Origin: Massilia aurea | GTDB lineage: Bacteria; Pseudomonadota; Gammaproteobacteria; Burkholderiales; Burkholderiaceae_D | Length of the DNA stretch: 64,000 bases | Reading direction: 5' to 3' | Assembly: GCF_024753205.1 (NCBI RefSeq) | Contig: NZ_JANUGZ010000001.1 | Span: 558,001-622,000 of the forward strand | Shown: positions 41,001 to 49,303 of the stretch, piece after piece | Position numbering within the stretch: the first letter of the stretch is position 1 | How the letters are laid out: each line of letters begins with the position of its first letter | Made by a program: the position numbers and the translations under genes | The notes under the pieces: generated by a model | The model's input: the letters and a program-made list of their open reading frames with translations, nothing else | Told to the model about the DNA's origin: nothing | Databases searched by the model: none

Positions 41001-42722
41001 GCGCGACTTGTAGTAGGCATACCAGTTGGCGAAGTTGGTCATTTCTTCGTCGTAGGTGCAGGAGGTTTCGGCCCGGCAGTCGGTGCGCGCCTCGGTGCGT
41101 GGGTAGGCGTCGCGCGTGGCGACGATGTCGGTGCGCGTGAATACGCCAGTATCGACGCCTGACACCGATGTCGGCACCTGGTCGGTCACCGCTGCCACGG
41201 ACGTGAAGGCGAGCGTGTTGCGGTTATTGATCGCGCCAATGGTGGCAGCGGTCCCGGCGGCCGACAGCGGGCCCACCAGGCACAAAGCCGTCGATGGCGC
41301 CGCCGCGCACTGTGGCGTAATGCCGTTGCCGCCGACGTACGCCTTGACGGTGCCGCCAGTGCCAATTTCGGTGGCGAGCTGCGTGGCGATCTGCGCGGCC
41401 GTGCCCCTGCGCGTCAGCTCGAGGCCGCGACTGAACCAGGTCTGGCCGGCAAAGCGCAGATTGGTCAGCACGCTGCGCGTGTTATCGCCGGCGATGCCGC
41501 TGAACTGCAGCAGCGCCGTGACGCGGGCGCCCGATTCGACGATCAGTTCTTCGGCCGTGCGGCTGCCTTCCCTGACGACCTGGCAGCCGTTCTTGTCGGT
41601 GGTGCGCGGGCAGGCAATCGGGAACACAGCTAGCATGTTGGCCGCCGGCAGCGTGATGCCATAAGTTGAACAGGCGGGCGCCGTACCGGAGGCCGTCTGC
41701 ACGCAGGCGTAGAACGGCCGTGCCAGTCCCATTTTGGCATTGATCGACTTGGCCAGCGCGACCGCCAGGGCAAGCTGCTCGGCGGCCGTATTGGTGCCGC
41801 CTGTCACGGTCATGGCGCCGTTGGTGATTTCCTGCAGGCCGGCCACGCTGGCCGACGTGACCTTGGTCAGCGTCAGCGTGCTGTCGGACCCGGAATTGTT
41901 GATGGTGATCGTGCTGTACCAGTTGACCGGGCGGTTCGGGTCGCCAAAGCGCGGGTATTTGTAGCTGCCCACGTACTTGGCCTGGCAGTTGGTCAGGCTC
42001 GTGCTGTCGCACCAGCGCACCGGCGCCGGCTTGCTGTAGGTCGTGTTGGGTGCGACGGCGTTCACGGCAGTCGATACGCAGCTCTGGAGCTTGCTGTCCC
42101 TGCAGTATTCGTTGACGTTCAGCCGGTAGTAATAGGCGTTGCCGGTCACGGCGTTCGGGCTGGTGTAGGTGCGGTTCGGATACGTGTAGCCGATCACGTT
42201 GCGGCGGCATTCGCCGGTACTGTCGCACCACTCCAGGTCGGGGAAACCCGTGACCAGATTGGTCTTTTGCGAGGATGCACCGGCCAGGTCCCGGTACTCG
42301 AGGCTGAAGCCGTCGGTGGTCACGTTAGTCCAGCCGCTCGTCGTGGCCCGGTTCTGCTCCGGGTACGAACTCTGGTCGGCCTTCACCGGCGGCTTGTAGC
42401 GCATGTCCGGGTTGTAGTACTGGCGGTTGAATTGCGGCGTGTGATACGGCACGTCGCCGACCGCGCATTCGCGCAGGCCCAGGGCCAGCGTGCTGCTGGC
42501 GCGGCAGGTCGTGTTGTCGTTGACGTAGTCGGGCGTGTAGGTGTACGCCATCGAACCGGAATCGTCGTACAAGAGCATCAGGTTCGGCTTGACCGTCCCG
42601 CTGCCGGTCAGGCTCATCAAGGGCATGGACGCCAGCGAGGTCGGCCCCGCCAGTGCCGGCGTGGCGCCGAGACCAAGCGACAAAGCCAGCAGCGCCAGGA
42701 TGGTAGTAAGAGACTGTTTCAT
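38016..42722 (-). CDS. pilY1: Type IV pilus adhesin/biogenesis protein PilY1
   Basis: 1568 residues, long for PilY1 (about 1160 in Pseudomonas). Residues 1-25 form a signal peptide. An early von Willebrand-type segment has the metal-binding DDSGSM at 53-58. Residues about 880-1500 match the conserved PilY1 beta-propeller (FIAANDGMLHAFDAVKGTE, then LVAGLNAGGRGYYALDVTDP). It promotes pilus extension, surface sensing and adhesion at the pilus tip. It is the last gene of the minor-pilin operon, 35 bases after pilX. Confidence 0.93.
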   Translation of the reverse strand: MKQSLTTILALLALSLGLGATPALAGPTSLASMPLMSLTGSGTVKPNLMLLYDDSGSMAYTYTPDYVNDNTTCRASSTLALGLRECAVGDVPYHTPQFNRQYYNPDMRYKPPVKADQSSYPEQNRATTSGWTNVTTDGFSLEYRDLAGASSQKTNLVTGFPDLEWCDSTGECRRNVIGYTYPNRTYTSPNAVTGNAYYYRLNVNEYCRDSKLQSCVSTAVNAVAPNTTYSKPAPVRWCDSTSLTNCQAKYVGSYKYPRFGDPNRPVNWYSTITINNSGSDSTLTLTKVTSASVAGLQEITNGAMTVTGGTNTAAEQLALAVALAKSINAKMGLARPFYACVQTASGTAPACSTYGITLPAANMLAVFPIACPRTTDKNGCQVVREGSRTAEELIVESGARVTALLQFSGIAGDNTRSVLTNLRFAGQTWFSRGLELTRRGTAAQIATQLATEIGTGGTVKAYVGGNGITPQCAAAPSTALCLVGPLSAAGTAATIGAINNRNTLAFTSVAAVTDQVPTSVSGVDTGVFTRTDIVATRDAYPRTEARTDCRAETSCTYDEEMTNFANWYAYYKSRNQMMKTAVGHAFQPLDKDYKVGLVGLQRAANQTDYMGNDQILYPKSFAGGDRTAWYKALYEMNSAGGTPVRLALNEMGNMFANKGIFKQAQGAEVIEFPCQQNFTFVTTDGYWNGGSVADVVNNDNKDDPARFCTQDTGCVDTSAQAKPSLADVALYWYNGGRNTRAPAAKDNSLRPELEGDDGVVAGDRNKRLHMRTYGLGLGVDGVMTYEPKYDTARESGGDLDNIINKVAVGCPWTSDGVYRWPDPVVDKVALSDTYQSRVDDLWHAAINGGGKYFAASDPQQVVEGLNEALNDIRQATGAAASAATSTPNITLDDADIFSSTFTTVKWTGNLAKRVLDPVTGEVDKKVIWSSSWTLGQQVAAASDTRTIWYRDPVSGTRKNLVYADMGADRAWFANKCSLMSQCANLNSANQAIVNNGETIVNWLRGHQQYANNVILRGYSGPSETEIEPDKPAQPVVLGDIASSKPAYLRGARKSYVAEGYDAYKAAQAGRKPTVFIAANDGMLHAFDAVKGTEMWAYMPRITMKKLYRQASVGYATEHQFTVDGSPELADVQINGAWRTILVAGLNAGGRGYYALDVTDPDAPAPLWEICADATVCAGPLHQPEMGFTFGNPQFGTIKDGKDANGNDKQRWVTFLTSGYNNIPDADGVAGGSGKGILFVVDVATGQQVLNLGDRDITHADTGLLTTGSGGIGSGSGVADPSGLAKITAITANPNTDPLVTYLYGGDNFGQMWRFDFTGAKVARVRMGSAGVNQPITSRPDVALCQVDTTGQGADASPTRRVVTFGTGRMLDYIDIKDVGEQSVYVLADTGTPVADAKWRAADTFSERQFTETVPYNPAKPLVPRSNRFTVGGAIVNLGAKAGWFIDFDKNAGERVNLDPKIVAGTLSVVTNLPQSSTACNVGGSSYAYHLDVCTGRAVSGNVAGDGAGDIAGSLLSGDAAAVGFIIVRLPSGALKMVTTTAKGDTITSEVTSATSQDARRTGWRRVRD

Positions 42723-42757
42723 GCGATATCCATTCGAACGGCGATGCGCGGAGCCCG

Positions 42758-43360
42758 TCAGGCGCCGATCAGCACGACCATCTGGTTGATCACGTTACCG
42801 CCGCGTGCACCATCGAGGCGGGCAGTAATGACATAGTGCAGCTGCGGCGAACTGGCATACGCCGGCGCATCGGACGCCAGGCTCTCGCCAATCGCCACCG
42901 TCGTGCCGAGCTTGACAGTGTTGGCAGCGGTCTGGACGCAGCTGTTCTTCGGCTTGGGGTTATTGAACGGCCCGGTCGCCTTGCACAGGCGGTGGATCAC
43001 GTACTTGATCTTGTTGCCGTCGGCGTCCTGCAACTCGACGCTGCCATTCCAGAAGGCGCTGTCGCGCGGGCTCAGGGCCGTGTTTTCCATGCTGGCGACA
43101 TAGCCCTTGGCGGCATTGTCGGCATCGAGGTCGGAGCGCTTCGCGATCGCGGTCTCGCGCAGCCACTGGAACCCCGTGTGCAGGCCCAGGTCGACGGCCC
43201 GGCTCAGCGTCGCGTCGTAGGCCAGGTTGGACGCGGCCAGCGTCGTGGTATTGCTCGAGCGCAGCAGGTAGATGCTGGTCACCAGCATGACCAGCATCAT
43301 GATCAGCATGACCGGCAAGGCAACGCCGCGCTGGCGGCGCGAAACGATTCGGAACGTCAT
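42758..43360 (-). CDS. pilX: Minor pilin PilX
   Basis: 200 residues. A short basic leader (RRQRG) precedes a hydrophobic N-terminal helix (VALPVMLIMMLVMLVTSIYLL) and a globular C-terminal domain with two cysteines (CKATG, CVQT). The cleavage site is the G before VALP, although the position +5 glutamate of classical pilins is absent, as often in PilX. It is placed between pilW and pilY1 and overlaps pilW by four bases (ATGA). It helps prime the type IV pilus and present PilY1. Confidence 0.88.
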   Translation of the reverse strand: MTFRIVSRRQRGVALPVMLIMMLVMLVTSIYLLRSSNTTTLAASNLAYDATLSRAVDLGLHTGFQWLRETAIAKRSDLDADNAAKGYVASMENTALSPRDSAFWNGSVELQDADGNKIKYVIHRLCKATGPFNNPKPKNSCVQTAANTVKLGTTVAIGESLASDAPAYASSPQLHYVITARLDGARGGNVINQMVVLIGA

Positions 43361-44529
43361 GCGGTAGGCCTCCAGCTCGCGTTACGCAGCGGCACGACGG
43401 ACTCGAACGCGCGGTAGCGATAGCATTTCCAGTCGATCGGGTCATCCTTGACGCCCAGGTCGAGCGTGACCGGAACAGCATCGATGCCGCTTGGCTGGTC
43501 CGTCTCGAACACTTTCAACGCTTCGGTCGTGGTGCTGCAGGCGCCTCCGGCGCCCGGGCGCTCGGGGCGCTTGTTGCGCGCGATCACGGCAATTCTGAGC
43601 GCGGCAACGCGCTGATAATCGCCTGCGCTGCCGACCACGCCATCGCCGTCGGCATCGATCATGGTGTTGGACCACTCACGCACCTGCATGCCCAGTTCCG
43701 GATCGAAGGCGGCCACGGCGCGCGTGTCGAAGCCGTACTGGGCCTTGAGGGAGACGATATTGTCGGCCACTGCCTGCGCCGTGTCGCCGCTGCTGCCGAG
43801 GTTGGTCGCGCGCAGGCGCAGTACGCCGTCCTCCACCAGCCAGGTATGAAACGGCAGATTCGCAGCCCGCCCCAGATTGAACACACGGGTGGCGCTGCCG
43901 GGGAACGTGCGGTCCAGATCGCCCGTATTGAAGCGATCGGCTGTGCTGGCAAAGCCGATGGACGGCGCATCCTGATTCAGTGTCGAGATCTGCGCCAGCG
44001 CGCACTGGCCAGCGCCGTCCTCGGGCGCGACCACGATCACGTCACCGACGGCAAAGCCGTAGGGCGTGCGGTCCAGGGCAATCTGGTTGCCGCCGTTGTA
44101 GTTCGTGGTCAGGCGCACGGTGGCCGTGCCGCTGGCCGCGCTGCCCGAGTACAGGGTCAGCTGGTCCGGCCCGGCGTTGCCATGCACGATCACGGCGGCC
44201 GCCAGCGGATGCACGGTCGCGGCCCCGCGCAGGGCCGACGTCATCGTGAACTTCTTGCTGTCGTTGAAGATGGTGTCGCACCCGGCCAGGATCGGGTCGT
44301 TCAGCCCGTAACCGGCCTGCTCGGCATCGGCGCTGATCGAGAACATCGCCATCATCCCGTTCTGCATCGATTCGGACCCGCCCAGCGCGCCATCCTTGTT
44401 GCTCTCGGAATCAGTCATCATGCGGGTGGCGAACATCACGGCCAGCAAGCCGATCACGATGCTGACCATCAGTTCCACCAGCGAAAAGCCGGCTGCCCGT
44501 GGCAGTGCGGGTGGTATGCGCGTGCTCAT
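43357..44529 (-). CDS. pilW: Minor pilin PilW
   Basis: 390 residues from the ATG at 44529. The prepilin motif is G/FSLVELM after a short basic leader; the hydrophobic helix is VSIVIGLLAVMFATRMM, and the rest is a large beta-rich head. The size and position fit PilW, which with PilV, PilX, FimT/FimU and PilE forms the initiation complex of the pilus. Both ends overlap neighbours by four bases (ATGA), so translation is coupled from pilV to pilX. Confidence 0.9.
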   Translation of the reverse strand: MSTRIPPALPRAAGFSLVELMVSIVIGLLAVMFATRMMTDSESNKDGALGGSESMQNGMMAMFSISADAEQAGYGLNDPILAGCDTIFNDSKKFTMTSALRGAATVHPLAAAVIVHGNAGPDQLTLYSGSAASGTATVRLTTNYNGGNQIALDRTPYGFAVGDVIVVAPEDGAGQCALAQISTLNQDAPSIGFASTADRFNTGDLDRTFPGSATRVFNLGRAANLPFHTWLVEDGVLRLRATNLGSSGDTAQAVADNIVSLKAQYGFDTRAVAAFDPELGMQVREWSNTMIDADGDGVVGSAGDYQRVAALRIAVIARNKRPERPGAGGACSTTTEALKVFETDQPSGIDAVPVTLDLGVKDDPIDWKCYRYRAFESVVPLRNASWRPTA

Positions 44530-44996
44530 GCAGACCTCGACAGGTAGGTGACGATCCGGTGCCGGTTCTGCTGCGCCGTCGCGTTGCGGCACCAGCGGAT
44601 CTCCACTGCCACTGCCGTGCGCTTCGTGCCCGCGGCCGGGGTGACGGCAACGACAACGCTGGCATTGGGCAGGTGTTTGGCCAGGGCCGCGTGCCAGTCC
44701 TGCAAACGCGCCCCGGGCGTGGCGTTTTCGGCCACGGCGTAGTCGCTCAGGTGGTCGAGATCGTTATTCATCACGCCGATCAGTTCGTTCGCTGCGATGG
44801 TCGCTTCGGCGCGCATGCTCGCTTCGGCCAGCGCGGCCTGCGAATTGACTTGCAGTCCCAGCGTGCCGATGAGGCCGATGGCCAGGATCAGGATCGCGAT
44901 CAACGCTTCGAGCAGCGCGACGCCGCGCTGGCCGGCGCGCCCCGGGCGGCGCGGCGTGTGGCGCATGGCAGGTGGACGGCGCGGCATCATGGGCAC
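44526..44996 (-). CDS. pilV: Minor pilin PilV
   Basis: 156 residues. The prepilin leader ends RAGQRG/VALLEALIAILILAIG, with glutamate at position 5 after the cleavage glycine. A short globular domain follows, with one cysteine. It overlaps pilW by four bases and fimT by ten bases. Translation could also begin at ATG codons a few residues in (MMPRR, MRHTP). It is a core minor pilin of the type IV pilus tip or initiation complex. Confidence 0.88.
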   Translation of the reverse strand: MPMMPRRPPAMRHTPRRPGRAGQRGVALLEALIAILILAIGLIGTLGLQVNSQAALAEASMRAEATIAANELIGVMNNDLDHLSDYAVAENATPGARLQDWHAALAKHLPNASVVVAVTPAAGTKRTAVAVEIRWCRNATAQQNRHRIVTYLSRSA

Positions 44997-45619
44997 CGGC
45001 GCGAGTCACCTGCGTCCGCGCTGGGTCGGCAGGTCACGACTGCCCCGGCCAGCGTGACGACAACCGCGCTGGCGGGAAAAGCGTCGCCGCCCCCTGCCGG
45101 TGTCAGGTCCAGCCGCGTCAACGACGGCTTGGATGTGTCGATCCACCCCAGCGCCGTGAAATACGCCGCGCTGGCGTCGCCGTCGGGCGTGACTTTCAAA
45201 GCCGAGACACGCGGCAGCGATGCCGCGCTGCGAAACACCGAGCTCGTCTTGACAGCGCCGCCACCGGGCACGACCGCCGGTTTATCGACGTCCGACCAGC
45301 GGCCGCTGGCCGCTGTGCAATCATCGCCTGCAGTTGGAAAGCACACGTCCACCTGCCAGTTGCGCTGACCACTTTGTGCATTCGCGGTAAACACCAGGCG
45401 GCTGCGGGCATTGTTGGTCAGGGCCAGACTGCGCGCCAGCGTATAACCTTCGGCATAGAACTGGGCGGCGCCGGTGCTGGTAGTGGCGCCGAGCCAGGCG
45501 CGCATGTTCGGCACGCCTACCGCCATCAGGATGGCGAAAATGGCCAGCACGACCATGGTTTCGACCAGCGTGAAGCCGGCATGGCGCACAAGGCGGAACC
45601 TGGCGCTCACTGGGTGCAC
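44987..45619 (-). CDS. fimT: Minor pilin of the FimT/GspH type
   Basis: 210 residues. A prepilin leader with G/FTLVETM and a hydrophobic helix precedes a GspH/FimT-type head that starts after residue about 50 ([21 protein letters not shown]) and has three cysteines near the middle and C-terminus (CFPTAGDDC). FimT-type pilins assist pilus assembly, and some bind DNA during uptake. It overlaps the upstream pilE stop by 13 bases and pilV by ten bases. Confidence 0.88.
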   Translation of the reverse strand: MHPVSARFRLVRHAGFTLVETMVVLAIFAILMAVGVPNMRAWLGATTSTGAAQFYAEGYTLARSLALTNNARSRLVFTANAQSGQRNWQVDVCFPTAGDDCTAASGRWSDVDKPAVVPGGGAVKTSSVFRSAASLPRVSALKVTPDGDASAAYFTALGWIDTSKPSLTRLDLTPAGGGDAFPASAVVVTLAGAVVTCRPSADAGDSRRCP

Positions 45620-46023
45620 GAGCCATCCTTCCGGTCGACCCAGCAGTTGTCGCTCTTCGTCCAGCCTGCAGGCACGCCGGTGGTAGCGCGCTTGCCGGTC
45701 TGGTCCAGCGTATAGACGAAGCTGGCGGCAGCCGCCCTCCCGGTTGCCACGAGCAGGTAGCCGCTGACGTTGGCGTCCTTGAGCGTGTAGGTAAAGTTGG
45801 CGGTGGCGCCCGGGACCTGGGCGAACTTGTCATAGGTACGGTTGTTCGACCAGAACTGTTCCAGTTTCGGCTGCGTGGAGGCCAGCGCGCTGTGGGCTTC
45901 GACCAGGCGCGCGCGCGTCACGTAACTCGTATAGGACGGCATGGCCATGGCGCCGAGGATGCCGATGATCGCCACGACGATCATGAGTTCGACAAGGGTG
46001 AAGCCGGATGGACGATGTTGCAT
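45607..46023 (-). CDS. pilE: Type IV pilin PilE
   Basis: 138 residues. The prepilin leader is [23 protein letters not shown], with cleavage after G7 and glutamate 5 in the mature protein. A short globular head carries a C-terminal disulfide candidate ([10 protein letters not shown]). This is the first gene of the minor-pilin operon, which runs pilE-fimT-pilV-pilW-pilX-pilY1 and has small overlaps at most junctions. The short length fits a PilE-type minor pilin. Confidence 0.9.
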   Translation of the reverse strand: MQHRPSGFTLVELMIVVAIIGILGAMAMPSYTSYVTRARLVEAHSALASTQPKLEQFWSNNRTYDKFAQVPGATANFTYTLKDANVSGYLLVATGRAAAASFVYTLDQTGKRATTGVPAGWTKSDNCWVDRKDGSCTQ

Positions 46024-46144
46024 GGGGGTTGCTCCTGGCCGAAAATGAATCGGTAATGTTTCCAGAAGGAATGATAACCCGGCTAGCTGTCATTTCCCTG
46101 AGGAAAGGCTGACAAAACCCTGACAAGTGCGCAGAATCCCTGTT

Positions 46145-47476
46145 TTATCGATGCGGGTTTGTCTGCCTGACAGCAAAACGCACGACGATGCTGGTACCGC
46201 CACCCCCGGCGTCGGCCAGATGAACCGAAGCGCCGTGCGCCAGCGCGATGTCGCGCACGATCGCCAGCCCCAGCCCGCTGCCCTGGGATTTGTCATCGAA
46301 CCGCACGAAGCGTTCGAACACGGCGGCGCGGCGCGCGGCGGGAATGCCGGGGCCGGAATCGATCACGGAAAATTGCGGCGCGCCATCATCCATGCCGCAC
46401 CCGACTGTCACCTGTCCGCCTGCTGGCGTGTAGCGCAGTGCATTGTCGACCAGATTGTCGATCAGATCGCGCAGCTGGAAGGCATCGCCCGTCACCGGGG
46501 CCGGCGCCAGCTCGAAGCCCAGGTCGATGTCCTTGCGGGCTGCCTTGTCGACAAAGAACTGGATCGATTCCTGCACCAGCAGCGCCAGGTCGAGTGGACC
46601 GGCATGGTCGCCCGGGCGCCCTTCCCGCGCGCGTGCCAGGGCCAGCAACTGGTTGACCTGGCGGATCATGCGCTCGTTGGCCATGCCCATCATGGCAAGC
46701 GATTGCACGGTGTCGGCATCCTGCGCGTGACGGGCATGCAGCCATTCGAGCTGCAGTTGCACGCCAGCCAGCGGCGTGCGGAGCTGGTGCGCCATGTCAG
46801 CCAGGAAGTCGCGCTGCGCGCGCGCGCCGGCTTCGACTTTGTCCAGCAGGTCATTGAAACCGCTGACCACCGGTGCGATTTCATAGGGCACGCCGTCGGC
46901 AGGAATGGGCGCGAGGTCGCCCGGTCCCCGCCTCGCCAGCTCGGCGCGAATGCGCGCCAGTGGCCGCAAGCCATTGCCGACCGACAGCCAGACAACGCCA
47001 ACCAGCGTCAGCGTGCCAAGCGAGACCAGCACGACGAGCGAGCGGACAATGGCAGCGCGCAGGTCGAGGCGCTGGCGCAGCGTGCGGGCCACGCCGACGT
47101 GACGGATTCCGGCCGGCGTGGCGACCGCCAGCGCAACCACGCGCACCGGCTCGCCGCTGACGTCGGCATCATAGGCTGACATGCCAGGGCGCAATGGTGG
47201 AAAACCCGTGGTCCCTTCCAGCCGGCGGCCTTGCAGGTCGCGCACCACGAACCAGGCGCGTTCGCCCGTCGCAGCGGGGGCCACGGGCGACAGGCCGGCT
47301 GTGCCGCCAGTGGCCACGCGGCTTGCCAGGGTGGTGGCCGTGTCCATGAGGCCGGCGTCGAACGCCACCTGGGCCGGCGTCCACGCGAGGCCCGCGACCA
47401 GCGCGGCGAGCACGAGATTGACGAGCAGGATGGGTCCGAGCAGCCATTTCAGCAGGCGCAGGCGGATGCTGTTCAT
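46145..47476 (-). CDS. Membrane sensor histidine kinase (QseC/TctE-like)
   Basis: 443 residues from the ATG at 47476. Two membrane helices (about 11-33 and 147-168) flank a 110-residue periplasmic sensor; HAMP, HisKA with H230 in MAHQLRTP, and an ATPase domain with NLVDNALRYTP and DSGPGIP follow. It lies 13 bases after its response regulator, a standard pair. The TctE/QseC group senses small molecules such as tricarboxylates; the ligand here is unknown. It is next to, and on the same strand as, the minor-pilin operon, so pilus control is possible but unproven. Confidence 0.9.
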   Translation of the reverse strand: MNSIRLRLLKWLLGPILLVNLVLAALVAGLAWTPAQVAFDAGLMDTATTLASRVATGGTAGLSPVAPAATGERAWFVVRDLQGRRLEGTTGFPPLRPGMSAYDADVSGEPVRVVALAVATPAGIRHVGVARTLRQRLDLRAAIVRSLVVLVSLGTLTLVGVVWLSVGNGLRPLARIRAELARRGPGDLAPIPADGVPYEIAPVVSGFNDLLDKVEAGARAQRDFLADMAHQLRTPLAGVQLQLEWLHARHAQDADTVQSLAMMGMANERMIRQVNQLLALARAREGRPGDHAGPLDLALLVQESIQFFVDKAARKDIDLGFELAPAPVTGDAFQLRDLIDNLVDNALRYTPAGGQVTVGCGMDDGAPQFSVIDSGPGIPAARRAAVFERFVRFDDKSQGSGLGLAIVRDIALAHGASVHLADAGGGGTSIVVRFAVRQTNPHR

Positions 47477-47489
47477 CGGCTGGACGGGG

Positions 47490-48206
47490 TCATGCGGCGG
47501 CTTCGAGCAGGTAGCCAAAGCCGCGGATGGTCCTGATCGCCACATCGGCGCCTTCGAGCTTCAGGCGCAGGCGCGAAACATAGACTTCCACGGCGTTGAG
47601 CGTGACATCGTCGCCCCAGGGCAGGATGGCGTCGAGGATCTGCTGTTTGGAGACGACGCGCCCTGCATGCTGCAGCAGGTATTCGAGCACGCCCCACTCG
47701 CGTACCGACAACTCGACCGCGCGATCGCCGATCCGTGCGCGGCGGGTGGCGCTGTCCAGGCTGAGGCGGCCGAGGGCCAGAACGGACGACGGGGGCGCAT
47801 GGCGGCGCGCCAGTGCGCGGATGCGGGCAATCAGCTCGGCGGTGGCAAACGGTTTGACCAGGTAGTCGTCGGCGCCGGTTTCCAGGCCGCGCACGCGGTC
47901 TTCGACGGCGTCGCGGGCGGTCAGCAACAGCACAGGCATTGCAGCACCACGGGCGCGCAGGCGGCGTACGACCTCGAAGCCATCGATGCCGGTCAGGCCG
48001 ATATCCAGCACGGCGACGTCGAAGGTGGGGACGGACGCGGTCCGTTGCAAGGCGGTGTCAGCGGCGATGCCATCGCGCACCAGCTGAACTGTCATGGCCT
48101 GCGCGCTGAGCGCGCGCAGTAAACCGTCGGCAAGCACGGGATCGTCTTCAACCAACAAGATATGCAGCCCGATGTGTAGTCCGATTTGCGGCTGAATGCG
48201 CAGCAT
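47490..48206 (-). CDS. OmpR-family response regulator
   Basis: 238 residues. A receiver domain (about 14-130) has the acidic pair in VEDD, phospho-acceptor D68 in LDIGLTGIDG and the lysine in YLVKPF; a winged-helix DNA-binding domain (about 145-235) has VELSVREWGVLEYLL and AVEVYVSRLRLKL. It pairs with the downstream kinase. The first 13 residues are unusual and repetitive (IGLHIGLH), so the true start is uncertain. Confidence 0.92.
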   Translation of the reverse strand: MLRIQPQIGLHIGLHILLVEDDPVLADGLLRALSAQAMTVQLVRDGIAADTALQRTASVPTFDVAVLDIGLTGIDGFEVVRRLRARGAAMPVLLLTARDAVEDRVRGLETGADDYLVKPFATAELIARIRALARRHAPPSSVLALGRLSLDSATRRARIGDRAVELSVREWGVLEYLLQHAGRVVSKQQILDAILPWGDDVTLNAVEVYVSRLRLKLEGADVAIRTIRGFGYLLEAAA

Positions 48207-48495
48207 TTGTAGGAATACCCTGTTTTGTGGACGGTGAACATCACCGCCGGCACCCCGAATTATGCGTTATTTTTTGTTTCCATAACAAAATACAACGCCT
48301 TTTGGGGCTAAAACAGGCATTTCCCCCAGTAGGACTGGGCTGACACGTGATGATGCTTGCAACCTACACCGGGGCGACTACATGTCTTATGTGCGCCAAC
48401 AGACGGTGGACGTAAAGTACACACATCGCAACGAGGCAAGCACCATACGCCTTCTGACTTGCACCCGACGCACGATAGACCTAAGAGGACATAAA

Positions 48496-49299
48496 ATGAA
48501 CAACACTCAACTTGCTGGTATCACACAAAAAGCAAAAAGCCAGACCCCTGCCACGAGTGAGGCAATGAAGTCCCAGTCTAAACCGATCGTCAGCTACAGC
48601 GGTACCCAACAAAATGAATTGCTGGCAGCGCTGCCACGCATGGATCTCGAAGAAATGTTCGACCACCTCGAACTGGTGGCAATGCCATTCGGTAAAGAAC
48701 TGTTCGAGTATGGCAGCAAACTGGAATACGTGTATTTCCCGACAACGGCAATCGTGTCGCTGCTGTACGTGATGGAAGATGGCGCCACGACCGAAATCGC
48801 TGTCGTCGGCCACGAAGGTGCAGTCGGTGTGTCGCTGTTCATGGGTGAGCGCGCTACCTGCTCGGCTGTCGTGCAAAGCGCCGGCTACGGTTATCGTCTG
48901 CGCACCCAGTACCTGCGTGACGCCTTCAACCGCGGCGGCGCCCTTCCACAACTGCTGATGCGCTACACCAACGCCCTGTTCGCCCAGATGGCACAGAACG
49001 CTGTCGGTGGCCGTCACAGCTCGATCGAACAGAAGCTGTGCCGCTGGTTGCTCGACCGCCTGGATCGTTCAGCAAGCAACGAACTGAAAGTGACCCAGGA
49101 ACTGATCTCGATCATGCTGGGTGTGCGCCGCGAAAGCATCACTGCTGCCGCCGGCAAGCTGCAAGACGAAGGCCTGATCCAGTACCGTCGCGGTAACATC
49201 ACCGTGCTCGACCGTGCTGGCCTGGAAGACTACGCTGGCGAATGCTACAAGGTCGCCAAGTCGGAATACGACCGCCTGCTGTCGGACGTCGCACGCTAA
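48496..49299 (+). CDS. Crp/Fnr-superfamily regulator without known ligand residues
   Basis: 267 residues from the ATG at 48496, chosen for its AGAGGA 7 bases upstream; the frame is open to 48382. Residues about 45-155 form a cyclic-nucleotide-binding-like beta-roll (VYFPTTAIVSLLYVMEDG), and about 175-245 a Crp-type helix-turn-helix with TQELISIMLGVRRESITAAAGKL. The phosphate-binding cassette of Crp (GE then RSA) is not preserved, and there is no cysteine cluster as in Fnr, so the signal is unknown. The 289 bases before it are AT-rich and must hold its promoter. It is convergent with the kinase at 49304, with only four bases between stops. Confidence 0.88.
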   Translation: MNNTQLAGITQKAKSQTPATSEAMKSQSKPIVSYSGTQQNELLAALPRMDLEEMFDHLELVAMPFGKELFEYGSKLEYVYFPTTAIVSLLYVMEDGATTEIAVVGHEGAVGVSLFMGERATCSAVVQSAGYGYRLRTQYLRDAFNRGGALPQLLMRYTNALFAQMAQNAVGGRHSSIEQKLCRWLLDRLDRSASNELKVTQELISIMLGVRRESITAAAGKLQDEGLIQYRRGNITVLDRAGLEDYAGECYKVAKSEYDRLLSDVAR

Positions 49300-49303
49300 G
49301 CAG

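Noticed and set aside
38949..41162. 737-residue plus-strand frame opposite pilY1
   Set aside because: PilY1 motifs and the signal peptide are on the minus strand; the opposite frame has shadow composition.
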